A stretch of DNA of 64,000 bases, from the NCBI GenBank assembly GCA_947685225.1, contig CANTUV010000051.1:2418001-2482000 (forward strand), read 5' to 3'. The notes under the pieces are model-generated. The model saw nothing but the letters and a program-made list of their open reading frames with translations, had not been told where the DNA came from and did not search any database. Numbering within the stretch: position 1 is the first letter of the stretch; each line of letters begins with the position of its first letter. The position numbers were made by a program, and so were the translations under genes. Shown in pieces: positions 45,435 to 55,841 of this stretch. The stretch is from Garcia nutans (taxonomy: Eukaryota; Streptophyta; Magnoliopsida; Malpighiales; Euphorbiaceae).

Positions 45435-46180
45435 TTTAATTGGATCGTATATAAAAATAAGCAACCTAGAGATTATCTAAGTAATAAAGAATTAGACAAA
45501 AGTCTCACTTTTAGATATATACATATATTTAAAGAGTATAAATGAATTTAAAGAAATTAAATAAACATAAAGAAAAAATATATAAAAACATATCATATTA
45601 TTTATTTATAATAATTGTTTTACAAAAAATAGTAACCATTCAACAAAAGCTACTACATTTTACAAATTATTATATAGATAATTATATAAAACTATTGGTA
45701 CATGAAATTATTACACCCAAATGCAGATAGCACTATTGTCTATTCGGATTCAACTCCTGAATTTATATCCGAGTTTTCATCATATACCAATAGTTTATAT
45801 AAAAATTTTATAATAAATTTTATACAGAATTTGTATAATTTACAGAAATTATATAGAAATACAAATTATACAAATTCTATATAAATTTATTATATAAATT
45901 TTATATAAACTATTGGAATATCGGATGGAAACCCATATATAAATTCAGGAGCTTAATCTGAATGGATAGTAGTCCTGTCTGTACTTGGGTGTAACAATTC
46001 CATGTACTAATAGTTCTATATAATTATTTATATAATAATTTGTAAAACTCAGTAGCCTTTGTTGAATGGTTACTGTTTTCTATAAAATAATTATTATAAA
46101 TAAATAATATGATATGTTTTTTATATGCTTTCTTTATGTTTATTTAATTTCTTTAAATTTATTTATACTCTTTAAATAAA
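45425..46180. repeat. Inverted pair of pararetrovirus leader regions at the head-to-head junction
   Basis: 45425 to about 45860 is the reverse complement of the leader block also present at 40000-40434. From about 45880 to 46180 the same block runs forward. The centre (about 45800-45900) is a TA-rich imperfect palindrome with TTATATAAAA and TTTTATATAAAC arms. The two viral copies diverge from here in opposite directions. Confidence 0.82.
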
Positions 46181-46186
46181 TAAATA

Positions 46187-47028
46187 TAGTACTTATACAA
46201 ATTGGTATAAAATCTTTAACTATAGAAGGCTTAAATACTAGTATACCGGCAGTAGTTAGAGATGCTAGATTCATAAATTTCAATTATTCTCTCTTAGGAA
46301 CAATAGAGATTAGTTTAAGCAGTGGTCCAGTTTTTTTTTATTATTATTTTTCTGATATTACAATATCTCTAAATGACCCTAATATATTAAAAATTATTAT
46401 ATTAGAAATTACAACTCATAATTATAAAATGTTAGAAGGATCCATTCCTATACCATTAATGTATAAAATATATTATAAATCCATGGTTTTAGCATTTGCA
46501 GTAAAATACATAATGAAACCTAAAACAGGAGAAACTAGATTTCTTCAAACAAACTTTAGTAAAGCTAATACAGTAATTTATAAAACTATTCAATGGAAAG
46601 ACATCAGTTTTCTTGATGAATGGATTTTGAAAAATGGTGTTCCTCCTTTAGAACATGAAAAAATTGTAAAACATAATATAGAACTTAGTAAAATTGAACA
46701 ATATGAAGATGGTAAAGTTAAATTAAAATTCAGTAGATATTGTATAAGCAGTAGGTATTCTGATTCCTCTTCCTCTACTTCAACAGTGGATATAGAAAGA
46801 GCTTCACAATTACCTTCTATAATATATACTTCATATAAAGAAAAGGAACCTAAACATGTCTTGCAAACAGTAGTAAACCTCAGGTATTCTATATCAGATA
46901 TATCTGAAACCAGTAGTAAATTAAAAAGTGTATATTACAGTACAATTATACCGCATTTTTCTTATAATCTTACAGGAAATATGAACTATATAGAACCAAA
47001 CCCTAATTATAACAAAAAAACAGTATAG
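46187..47028 (+). pseudogene. Movement protein region of the plus-strand copy (longest viral ORF in the window)
   Basis: The 199-codon open stretch 46429-47028 is the longest intact viral reading frame here. It covers the second half of the 30K-type movement domain (VKYIMKPKTGETRFLQ, KTIQWKDISFLDEWI) and a Ser-rich tail. Upstream, 46200-46428 carries the first half with a stop or indel between. Compared with the minus copy it keeps more of the C-terminal part. The N-terminus is deleted at the leader junction. Confidence 0.75.
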
Positions 47029-47029
47029 A

Positions 47030-49500
47030 GAACAATCTCCTTTTCCACCTATATCACCTACAACATCTTTTGTAATAGAAAATATAACAAATATAGATAA
47101 AGAATTAAATGTAATTAATAAAGAATTTGTATTCAATAAAGATAAATTAGATAAAGAATTAACTTTAATAAAAGTATAGATAAATTAAAAGAAATAATTA
47201 GTAAAGTAAATGATTTTAACTTTATAAAAAATGAATATATTAATTTTGTAAAATAATATGAAGTTAATATGAAATTCTTTGATTAGCTTAAAAGAATTTA
47301 TAAAGAAAAAAAATTAAAGCAAAAAAATCAATAAATCCTATAACTATTAGAAATAAAGAAACAGAATGAAAAGTAAATGATAAAATTATACAAAGTGAAT
47401 ATCCACCTAAAATAGTAAGTATATTTATGCATGGAGAACATGAAATAAAAATTACTCCATTTAAAATTGTTCCTGATAAAGACCCAAATAGAAAAGTCTT
47501 AGAACAAAATAATTTTTCAAATGCACATTTGATCAGTATAGGTAATCAATTAAATAGAATAGAAATTTCTATTAAAGATAAAGAAATAGTAAAACCTATA
47601 AAACCAATTTCAGATAGAAAATTAAAAACTCATGTCTTCAAACCCTTTGAAGTATCTAAAACAGGACAACAAGAGGTCAAATTTAAGGATTTTGACTTTG
47701 TAAAAACTATTAAAGATCAATTAAATAAAATTGATTCAACTTCAGAATCAAAACAAGTTGTTCAAGAAATACCACAATCTAAAACTTCTAAAACTATCAA
47801 TATAGTAATTCAAGATTAAGATTCAGAATCATATGAGAATTCTCAGCCTAAAACTGAAGATATTGAATCTTTTAGTAAATATACAAATCCACATATAAAT
47901 CCTATAATACACCATCAATCTATAGTACCTAGAATGTCTGCCATGGACTTAGAAATTATAGATAGACCAAATATCCTATCAGAATATAAATATAATGCTT
48001 CTTCAGTTTATGAATGGAATATTAATAGCCTGTCAAAATATAACATTCTAAGTCTTCTACAATAAATGACAATGGTTGCCAATGCTTATAGAACTCAAAC
48101 TAATACATCAGATAGAACTATAGCAGAACTAATTATAGCTAGCTTTACAAGTCAATTAAAAAGTTGGTAGGATAATCATCTCACTAAAAAATAATATTTA
48201 GAAATATTAAATGCTACAAAAACTTATGAGGTGGAACCCCTATATTAAATGAATATGGTGATACTATTCAGGATGCAGTGACAATACTGATATTGACTAT
48301 ATCACTTCATTTTATAAAAGATCCTACTCATTTAAAATATAAAAATATTGAATTACTAAGTAACCTTAAGTGAAAAAAATTTAGTAATTTTATTTTTATA
48401 AAATAACTTTTTTTAACTAGGATTATACTTAGGGAAGATTCCAATTAGTCTTTCTAGAAGGAAAAATTTCTAGTAGGATTACCATTCTTACTAGATGAGA
48501 AAGTAAGAAATCATATAAAACAGAAATATGGAAACTATATTCCTTATAATAATTCAACTTATGATCAATTGGTCATTATAGTTCAAAAAGAAGGATTAAA
48601 ACTCTGTCATGACATAAAACTTCAAAAATCATTAAAATTCAAAATTAGAAAAATTAAATGAGAATTAGGTTCATTATATAAACAGTTTGATTATAGTATA
48701 ATTCAGAATTATAAATACTGTAATGGACAATATTCTGCCAGGTATAAAAACCATATAAAAATATAAAAGAATTATAAAAGAAAATACAATAAAAAATATT
48801 ACTATAAGAAACAGAAACCTTATAAATCTTATAAATTTAGAAGACCTGGTAATAAAAAATTCTTTAAAAAGAAAGATAAACAATTTAAATTATATAAAGA
48901 TTGAGAATGTTATAATTTTGATAAAAAATGATATACTTTTAGATTTTATAGGTTCAATAAAAAAACTACAAGAACTAGAATTAGAAGAGTCTGTACTAAA
49001 TAAAATTTATAAATTATATTTAGAATATTTAGATTCTGAAGATTATTCAGATTCTGAAAAAATAAATCAAATGATGATATATGATCATAAACTAGTCTTG
49101 AAACTAGTACTAAATCAATAAATATTTTAATTAAAGAATAAAAATCTGTCTTAGAAATTATAAAACATATAAATAATCCCAAAATAAAAAAAATTATTAA
49201 AAGATTTTAATAAAAAACCTAAATATTCAGTATTTCCCAGTATAAGTAAACAAACATATGACTTAACTTCAATTTTAAATAAAAATAAAATAATAAAAAA
49301 TAAACTAACAATAAATTATTTATAAAAAAATTAAAGAAATAAAAGTTGAACTAAAAATTAAAAATTAAATAATAAAATAATTCTGAATTAATAAAATCTT
49401 TATTAAATTCTTCTTCTTCTAAAGAAGATGAAGAAATGCTAAACAAATAACAAATAAAGAAGAAATTAATAATAATAATGAAATTAACATATTAAGTAAT
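47030..49500 (+). pseudogene. Coat protein and central region of the plus-strand pararetrovirus copy
   Basis: A Lys/Glu/Asn-rich region with an open segment at 47427-47819, followed by the capsid core block around 48060-48175, then a basic Lys/Tyr/Arg-rich stretch (48690-48900). The stretch ends in a degraded Cys-type nucleic-acid-binding motif near 48903-48935 (ECYNFDKK, where a second Cys is expected). Stops are frequent. The basic region followed by a zinc-knuckle-like motif is the usual arrangement at the end of caulimovirid coat proteins. Confidence 0.6.
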
Positions 49501-50684
49501 GATAAAATTTATGAGAATATAATTTTTATGTTGCAAAAAATTAAATCAAGAAAATATCTAATAAAAATAAAATTAAAATTCTCATATAATTATAATATAA
49601 AAATTATAACTTTATTTGATGCAAGAGCAGATTTGAACTATATTAAATCTAACTTAGTTCCTAAAAGATTTTGGCGAAAAATAAATAAAAAATTATCAAC
49701 AACTAATAAATCTAAATTAAAAATTCTTGATAAAACAGAAGCTTCAATAATTGATAAAAATTTAGAACTAAAAAATATATTTATTTTGACTAATGAAATT
49801 CATCTTATGGTGATCTTAGGAATTCCATTTATAAATCTAATTAAACCATATTTTATAAATGATGATAATATAAGTTTTAAAATAAAAAATAAAAAATTAT
49901 TTATTTTTATTTATAGAAAAGCCTAAAAAGAAAAATATAAATTTGCTTAAAGCTAATTCAATTTATGAACTGTAAATAAGTGCATTAATAAAAACAAAGT
50001 CTGAATAACTTTGTAATTTAAAAAATAATTTTTATTTATAAAAGATAAATAAACAACTAAAAACTAGAATTACATAAGATAAAATTAATAAATTAAAGCT
50101 TCAAATTGAAAATAAATTATGTGCTGATATTCCAAATGCATTTTAGAGTAGAAAGCAGCATATAGTTGATTTACCTTATGAAATAGGCTTTGATGAAAAG
50201 TATACTACAACTAAAGTTCAGTCTATTCAAATGACGTTTAATATGATTGAATTTTATACAAAAAATAACTAATGTAGAAAATAAAAAATTAATTATTAAA
50301 TATGGAAATGCATGGTCTCTTGCAGCATTTTATGTCAACAAAGCCTCTGAAATAGAAAGAGGAGCATCTAGAATAGCAATAAATTATAAACTTTTAAATA
50401 AAACATTAAAATGTATTAGATACCCTATTACAAATAAAAAAGATTTATTAGGAAGATTATATGAAGTAAATATTTTTAGTAAATTTGATATGAAATCTAG
50501 TTTTTGGCAAATTCAGATTAAATATAAAGACATATATAAGACTGCATTCACCGTTTTATTTGGACACTATAAATAGAATATTATGCCATTTGATTTAAAG
50601 AATACACTCTCTGAATTACAGAGAGTGGTGAATGATATATTTAATCTTTATACTAAATTTTGTATAGTATACATGGATGATGTC
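49501..50684 (+). pseudogene. Protease and reverse transcriptase part of the plus-strand pararetrovirus copy
   Basis: The protease segment (49528-49926) contains LFDARADLNYI, where the active-site triad Asp-Thr/Ser-Gly reads Asp-Ala-Arg, so it is inactive. It is followed by the ILDKTEASI and LGIPFINLI strands expected of a retropepsin. The RT part has an open piece (50247-50576) with INYKLLNK and FDMKSSFWQIQI. The catalytic YMDDV is at 50670-50684. The next base belongs to the Copia LTR. Confidence 0.8.
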
Positions 50685-52202
50685 TATTAGCCAAACCTCT
50701 ATTTTGATCTTAGACAATCAAATAGAATTAGGACTAATATTTGTACCAAATATTTTTGCATAATTTTCTCAGCCTGACTGGACTCAAAGAAGCAGCTTGA
50801 AATGAGCACAAAGCAGCAGCTCACTATAATGAGCTAAGGTATGAAAATATCGAGCAAAGAGATGACACCGGGCTGAGCTTGTCATACTTGGCCAAACCAA
50901 ATTGAAAATCAATACACCTTCATCGAACTGACCAAGCTGACAAATAATTGAAGCAACAAGAATGAACAAACAACTGAAGTAGTGAGCATGAACTGAGGAC
51001 GAGCTGATATGAAAGAGCGAGCTAAGAAATGATCTGAACACACCGAGCCTTGACCTAATAGCATTAAGGACACACAGATCAACTTAAGATAAGACAGTGC
51101 ATCCAGAATAAATCACATTTGATGTCACTCTCATTTTATGAACAGAGCACATGTCCCGACCGGATCACAGTATAGTCTAACCACACCGAGCTCATGATAT
51201 AAGCCTCAGAAGATCTAGTAGAGTTCACAATCACCAAGTACTCTAAAATCTTCAGCATACCTTGGCAGGCATGACTAGACCTAATGCAGTCTGACCGTAC
51301 CGAGCCAGGGCTAAAACTCTAAAAGTCCCAGTAATGCTCACGGTCATCAAAGCTCTCAAAATCTCAGCATACCTGATGAAGACTAATCGGACCAAACGAG
51401 TTCTGAGTATTCCATCAGTTTGGACTTTAAAAATATAGTCATTATATGCCCACTCAATTAGTGGATGCGCCACGTTGAAACACTTTTGTCAGAAAATATA
51501 AAAGTACGACCAGGCCAAATTTAGCCCAACCATACAAAGCCAGAGCAGACTGGACTAAATGAAGTCTGACCATGCTGAGCTCAAGCCGACCGGACCCAAG
51601 GCAGTCCGATCATGAACTTGCTCGGATAAGGTAAATTTAGTGGGAGACAAGAGTCAAACATATTGGCTCCTAATCCAAAAGGATATTTAAGCTTTTGAAG
51701 GTTATAAATAACACAAGAAGTCACATTTTTTTTTAAATGTAAGATTGTGATTATAAAAACCAAGTTTAACATCTTTCTTTTCTTTACTTCAAAATTATAT
51801 TTTGTATTGATTGAGTGTTGGGTGTGAGCATAAAACACCAAGTGTAAGTTTGAGTGTGAGCTTGGAAACACTTAAGTTATGAGAGTGAGCCTGAGAAAAC
51901 TCTTATAAAGGTTGTGAGAACTGATCTCAAACCAAGTAAAAAGTTTGGTGTGAGCTTGTAAAAATACCAAGTTAGTGTTAAGCTTATTAAAACTCAAGGT
52001 TAGTGGAACCTTAACAAATTTTTAAGGAAGTGGATGCAGGATTAAGGTAATCCGAACTACTATAAATCTCTTGTGTTCATTCTTCTCCACCCTACTCTTC
52101 TACTACTCTTGTCTTGATTTGATTTTGGTTTTAATTTTTTTAATTTTCCTTCAACTCTTCAAATTAACCAATTCACCCCCTCTTGATTGTCACCTTGGAA
52201 CA
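50685..52202 (+). repeat. 5' LTR of the Sirevirus element (about 1.5 kb)
   Basis: The start matches the right LTR at 61878 for about 85 bp (CTATTTTGATCTTAGACAAT and onward). The end ...GGAACA lies 5 bases before the primer site. The middle (51120-51620) is rich in CCGAGC/GACCGGAC-type words, and similar words recur at 59820-60090 in the 3' noncoding region. The repeated AGTGTGAGC/TGAGTGTGAG words at 51815-51960 form a further local repeat. Confidence 0.85.
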
Positions 52203-52207
52203 ATAAT

Positions 52208-52219
52208 TGGTATCAGAGC
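52208..52219 (+). other. Primer binding site, perfect initiator-Met tRNA match
   Basis: TGGTATCAGAGC, 12 of 12 bases, five bases after the LTR end. Confidence 0.93.
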
Positions 52220-52259
52220 TTGTTAATTTCTTAAACTTAATTGTGAAATTTGATCCAAA

Positions 52260-53690
52260 ATGGCAACCTCTTCTTCATCTACCTCTCATGAAAATCTCAA
52301 TTCGCTTCTTAGACCTTACTTTGATGGAACATACTATTCCTATTGAAAACACAAGATGTTCTTGTTCCTATATAGTGAAGGATTGAACTTTGGAATTGTG
52401 TTGAAAATGAGTGGAAACCTCCTATTAATGAAGTTAATAGTGTCCAAGTTCCTCTTCCTAAACCACAATGGTCAAATACCAATGTGAGAGATCGATTCAA
52501 AAACCATAGGGCAGCCTCCATTTTGATGAATTCAATATCAAGAGAAGAAGGTGGGAGAGTTCAATATCTCACTTGTGCTCATTGGGTTTGAAAAATCCTT
52601 TAGAGCTATCATAAGGGCACTACCCAAGTGAGGTTCACCAAAAAGAAAATGCATGTGCATGAGTATGAGATATTCAAGATGAAGCCCAACGAAAACATCA
52701 CTGACATGACAAACTATTTAATTGCCATTGTCAATGAATTGAAGAAATATGACAAAGTATATGATTAAGGTGATGTAAATAGCAAAATCTTTAGAGCTCT
52801 AAGAGCAAGAAAGAGCTTTGAGTCAAAAGTCTCCTCCATTGAAGAAGCTCATGATCTTGACACCTTAAAAACTGATGAGCTTGTGGGAAAGCTACCCACC
52901 TTTGAGCTACACAATGAAAAAGAAGAAGAACAAGGTGATAAAGAGAAGAGGAAACCAATAACTCTCAAAGAAATCAAAGAAGTTGAGAGCTCAAGCGATG
53001 AAGATAGGGATGACTAAGAAGAAATGGCAATGTTCTAAAAAAGAATGAATAATTGGAAGAGAAAGAGAAGATTGCAAGCTAGCAAAGGTAAACATTCTAA
53101 ATCTTCCTTCAAAGATAAAGATAAAAAGAATGAAGTGAAATACTATGAATGTGGCAAATTCGGTCATATCAAATCAGATTGCTTCAAATTAAAAAAAATA
53201 AGAAGAAGTGGGATAAAGAAAAGAAGAAATCTCTCAAAGCTACATGGGATGACTCTTCCTTAAGTGAAGAAGATGAAGAAGAGGACGAAGAAATTGCCAA
53301 TCTATGTCTCATGGCTATTGAGGATGACTCCAATGAGGTAAGTACTCAATCCTTGAATCTAATTACTTATGATGATAATAATGATGATTTAGATGATAGT
53401 AATATGATTGAGCATATGAATCTTAGAATAGAAAAGTATTACTCTAAAATGACATTTTATAAAGATAAATGCTCTAAGTTAGAAAATGACTTTGTATGCT
53501 TAAAAAATTCTACCTTAGAATTAAAGATCTCAAATGAACAATTGTTAAAATCTATTGAGGCAATAAATAAAAATTTACATAACTTAGAAAATGTGATCAA
53601 AGAAAATAAAATTTTGAAGCATGAACTAAAAGAACTTAAGAATCAATTTCAAAGTTTCACAAAGGAAAGGAGGCATTAGATACATTAATT
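52260..53690 (+). pseudogene. gag of the Sirevirus element
   Basis: The ATG at 52260 begins MATSSSSTSHENLNSLLRPY, then FDGTYYSY followed by TGA where Trp is expected. The UBN2/gag core is readable further on (KMHVHEYEIFKMKPNENITD, FRALRARKSFESKVSSI, EEAHDLDTLKTDELVG). The zinc knuckle at 53141-53182 reads YYECGKFGHIKSDC: the first Cys of CCHC is Tyr (codon 53141-53143). Near 53200 the frame changes into a 176-codon open piece with an acidic stretch (SLSEEDEEEDEEIANLCLMA) and then a coiled-coil-like Leu/Lys/Glu-rich helix (about 53420-53670). A long gag with this tail is a Sirevirus trait. Confidence 0.82.
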
Positions 53691-55310
53691 GATAATCAAA
53701 GATCACCTTTCTTAAAGCTTGGTTTAGGATTAAATGGCTCACCTAATACCACATCTAGCACACAAACATTTGTAAAGGCATTTATAACTCAAACATCTAG
53801 TGTTGAAATTGTAAAGAACACCTATGCTCAAACCAAGCTTAAAAACTCTAAAAGGAATACATTGGGTTCACAAGGCTCTAGAACTAAAATTTCAAGAGTG
53901 AATCATGCATTCATGTATATTAGGCATGTATAAAAGCACAAAAATGCACAAAAACAATCTCAAACTTGCAATTGCATACATAGCACATTAAATGTCAAAA
54001 GGAAAGTGTATAAATGTAGAACCTTGTACCAATACACATATTGTATGAAATTTGGACATAAGAGTATATTTTGCCATATTAGGAGGACTCATCTCAAGTT
54101 AAAAGATCCTTCTACTACTAGCCCCTAAGGACCCAACTTTATTTGGGTACCTAAAAGAAAATGAACGTTATTGTTTTTGTACGTATGCCTAAAATCTATT
54201 ATCAATGAAAGCACTTAGCTTATGGATAGTGGATGCTCAAGGCATATGACAGAGAATGCAAAGCTTTTTACAACTATCACTTACAAGCTTGGATGTAATT
54301 TTACCTTTGGAAATAATGCTACAAGTAAAATAATTGGTATTGGTTCTATTGGCATGCTTGGTAAGAATTTGATTGAAAATATATGGCTTGTTGATGGATT
54401 GAAGCATAATTTGCTTAGTATAAGTCAACTATGTGATAAAGGATATGATGTAAATTTTGATTCCAAAGAATGCAAGGTTACCAATTCAAATGGTGAAATT
54501 GCATTCAAAGGAGCTAGAATTAGTAATACATATAAAATTGACATACATTCTAATAATGCATTCCAATATTTGATTTCTATTAATAATGATGCTTGGTTAT
54601 GGCATAGAAGACTATGACATGCTAGTATGGATTATTTAAAATGCATTAGTAAAGAACTAGTTGATAGTTTCCCTAAAATTAAATTTGACAAAGATAAAAT
54701 ATGTGAACCTTATCAACTTGGTAAGCAACATAAAAGCTCATTCAAATAAAAAAAATATTATAAGCACTTCTAAGCCACTATAACTCATTCACTTTGATTT
54801 CTTTGAACCTAAGAGTTGCTAGCTTAGGGGCAAGTTATATGTATTTGTACTTGTTGATGACTACTCAAGATTTACATGGGTAAATTTCTCAGCTCAAAAG
54901 AATGAAGCTTTTAATCATTTTAAAATATTTGTAAAAAGAGTTCAAAATGAAAAGGGGTATGTGATCACATCCATTAGAAGTGATCATGGTAAAGAATTTA
55001 AAAATGAAAATTTTGAAAATTTTTGCAATGAATTTGGTATTTCAAACAACTTTTCGGCTTCTAGAACACCACAACGAAATGGTGTGGTTGAAAGAAAAAA
55101 TAGAACTTTGGTTGAAATGGCTAGGACAATGCTCAATAAGTATGACTTACCATTTTACTTTTGGGCGAAAGTCGTTAATACCGCTTGTTATATTTCAAAC
55201 CATGTTTACAAAAGACCCTTAATAAATAAACTTATGAGTTATGGAATGGTAGAATATCCAAAATTTCATACCTTTGAGTATTTGGATACAAATGCTTTAT
55301 ATTGAACACC
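53691..55310 (+). pseudogene. Protease, GAG-pre-integrase and integrase of the Sirevirus element
   Basis: The aspartic protease begins at 54222 with MDSGCSRHM (Asp-Ser-Gly intact, 54225-54233), followed by KHNLLSISQLCDKGYDV. The GAG-pre-integrase motif WLWHRRL precedes a stop at 54615-54617. The integrase catalytic triad is complete: Asp in VDDYSRF (54856), Asp in SDHGKEF (54982) and Glu in VVERKN (55090). The last two are 35 residues apart as in DD35E integrases. TPQRNGVVERKNRTLVEMAR is well kept. Stops and a frameshift lie between 54618 and 54840. The block 53700-54200 links gag to protease and ends in IWVPKRK before the protease. Confidence 0.88.
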
Positions 55311-55841
55311 AAGGATAATCTTGAAAAATTCTTATCCAAATCAGATGAAGGGATATTTTTAGGATATTCATCATCTAGCAAAACATATAGGGTATTTAAT
55401 TAGAAAACTCTAGTAGTTAAAGAATCAATGCATGTTGTTTTTTATGAATCCTCTAAACTTGATCAAAGGAAAGGTAGTGTTATTGATGATTTTGTATGTA
55501 CGTATGACCAACAACAAATGATAGTTGCTCCAAAGAACAATCATGATGAACAAGAAAAGGAAACTCAAGTGTTACCCAAGGATTGGGAATATAAGAAGGA
55601 CCATCCAAAAGAACTCATCATTGGTGAAACATCAAAGGGAGTAACTACTATATCCAAATTTAAACACTTAGATGTTAATGTTGCTTTTGTTTCTCAAATT
55701 GAGCCATTGACCATTGAGGAGGCTCTTAATGATAAAAATTGGGTGATTGCTATGTAAGATGAACTCAACAAATTTGAGAGAAATAATATATGGGAACTTA
55801 TTTCTAGGCCTAAAAACTATCCGATTATAGGATGTAAATGG
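55311..55841 (+). pseudogene. Start of the Copia reverse transcriptase, left of the solo LTR
   Basis: After the integrase C-terminus (GIFLGYSSSSKTYRVFN, then stop) there is a linker with an open piece (55428-55757). The RT beginning follows: EPLTIEEALNDKNWVIAM, DELNKFERNNIWELI and GCKW. The last codons abut the solo LTR. The reading continues at 58312 with YRNKLDENG, showing that the LTR split an existing RT. Confidence 0.85.

Larger units (their letters stand above)
46187..50684 (+). pseudogene. Endogenous caulimovirid, plus-strand copy, truncated in RT by a Copia insertion
   Basis: The order on the plus strand is movement protein (about 46187-47028), a variable spacer, coat protein region (about 47427-48900), protease (about 49528-49926), then reverse transcriptase (about 50100-50684). 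The beginning of the movement protein is missing: after the leader the sequence jumps straight to the IQIGIKSL motif. The coat part has a 130-codon open piece (47427-47819) and a diagnostic AYRTQTNTSDRTIAELI block (about 48088-48140), but many stops. The RT ends exactly after YMDDV at 50684, where the Sirevirus LTR starts. RNase H and C-terminus are therefore not present on this side. It is inactive as it stands. Confidence 0.83.

Noticed and set aside
52208..52219. tRNA-Met gene fragment
   Set aside because: It is the 12-base retrotransposon primer site next to an LTR; no tRNA body is present. The same holds for 13835-13846.
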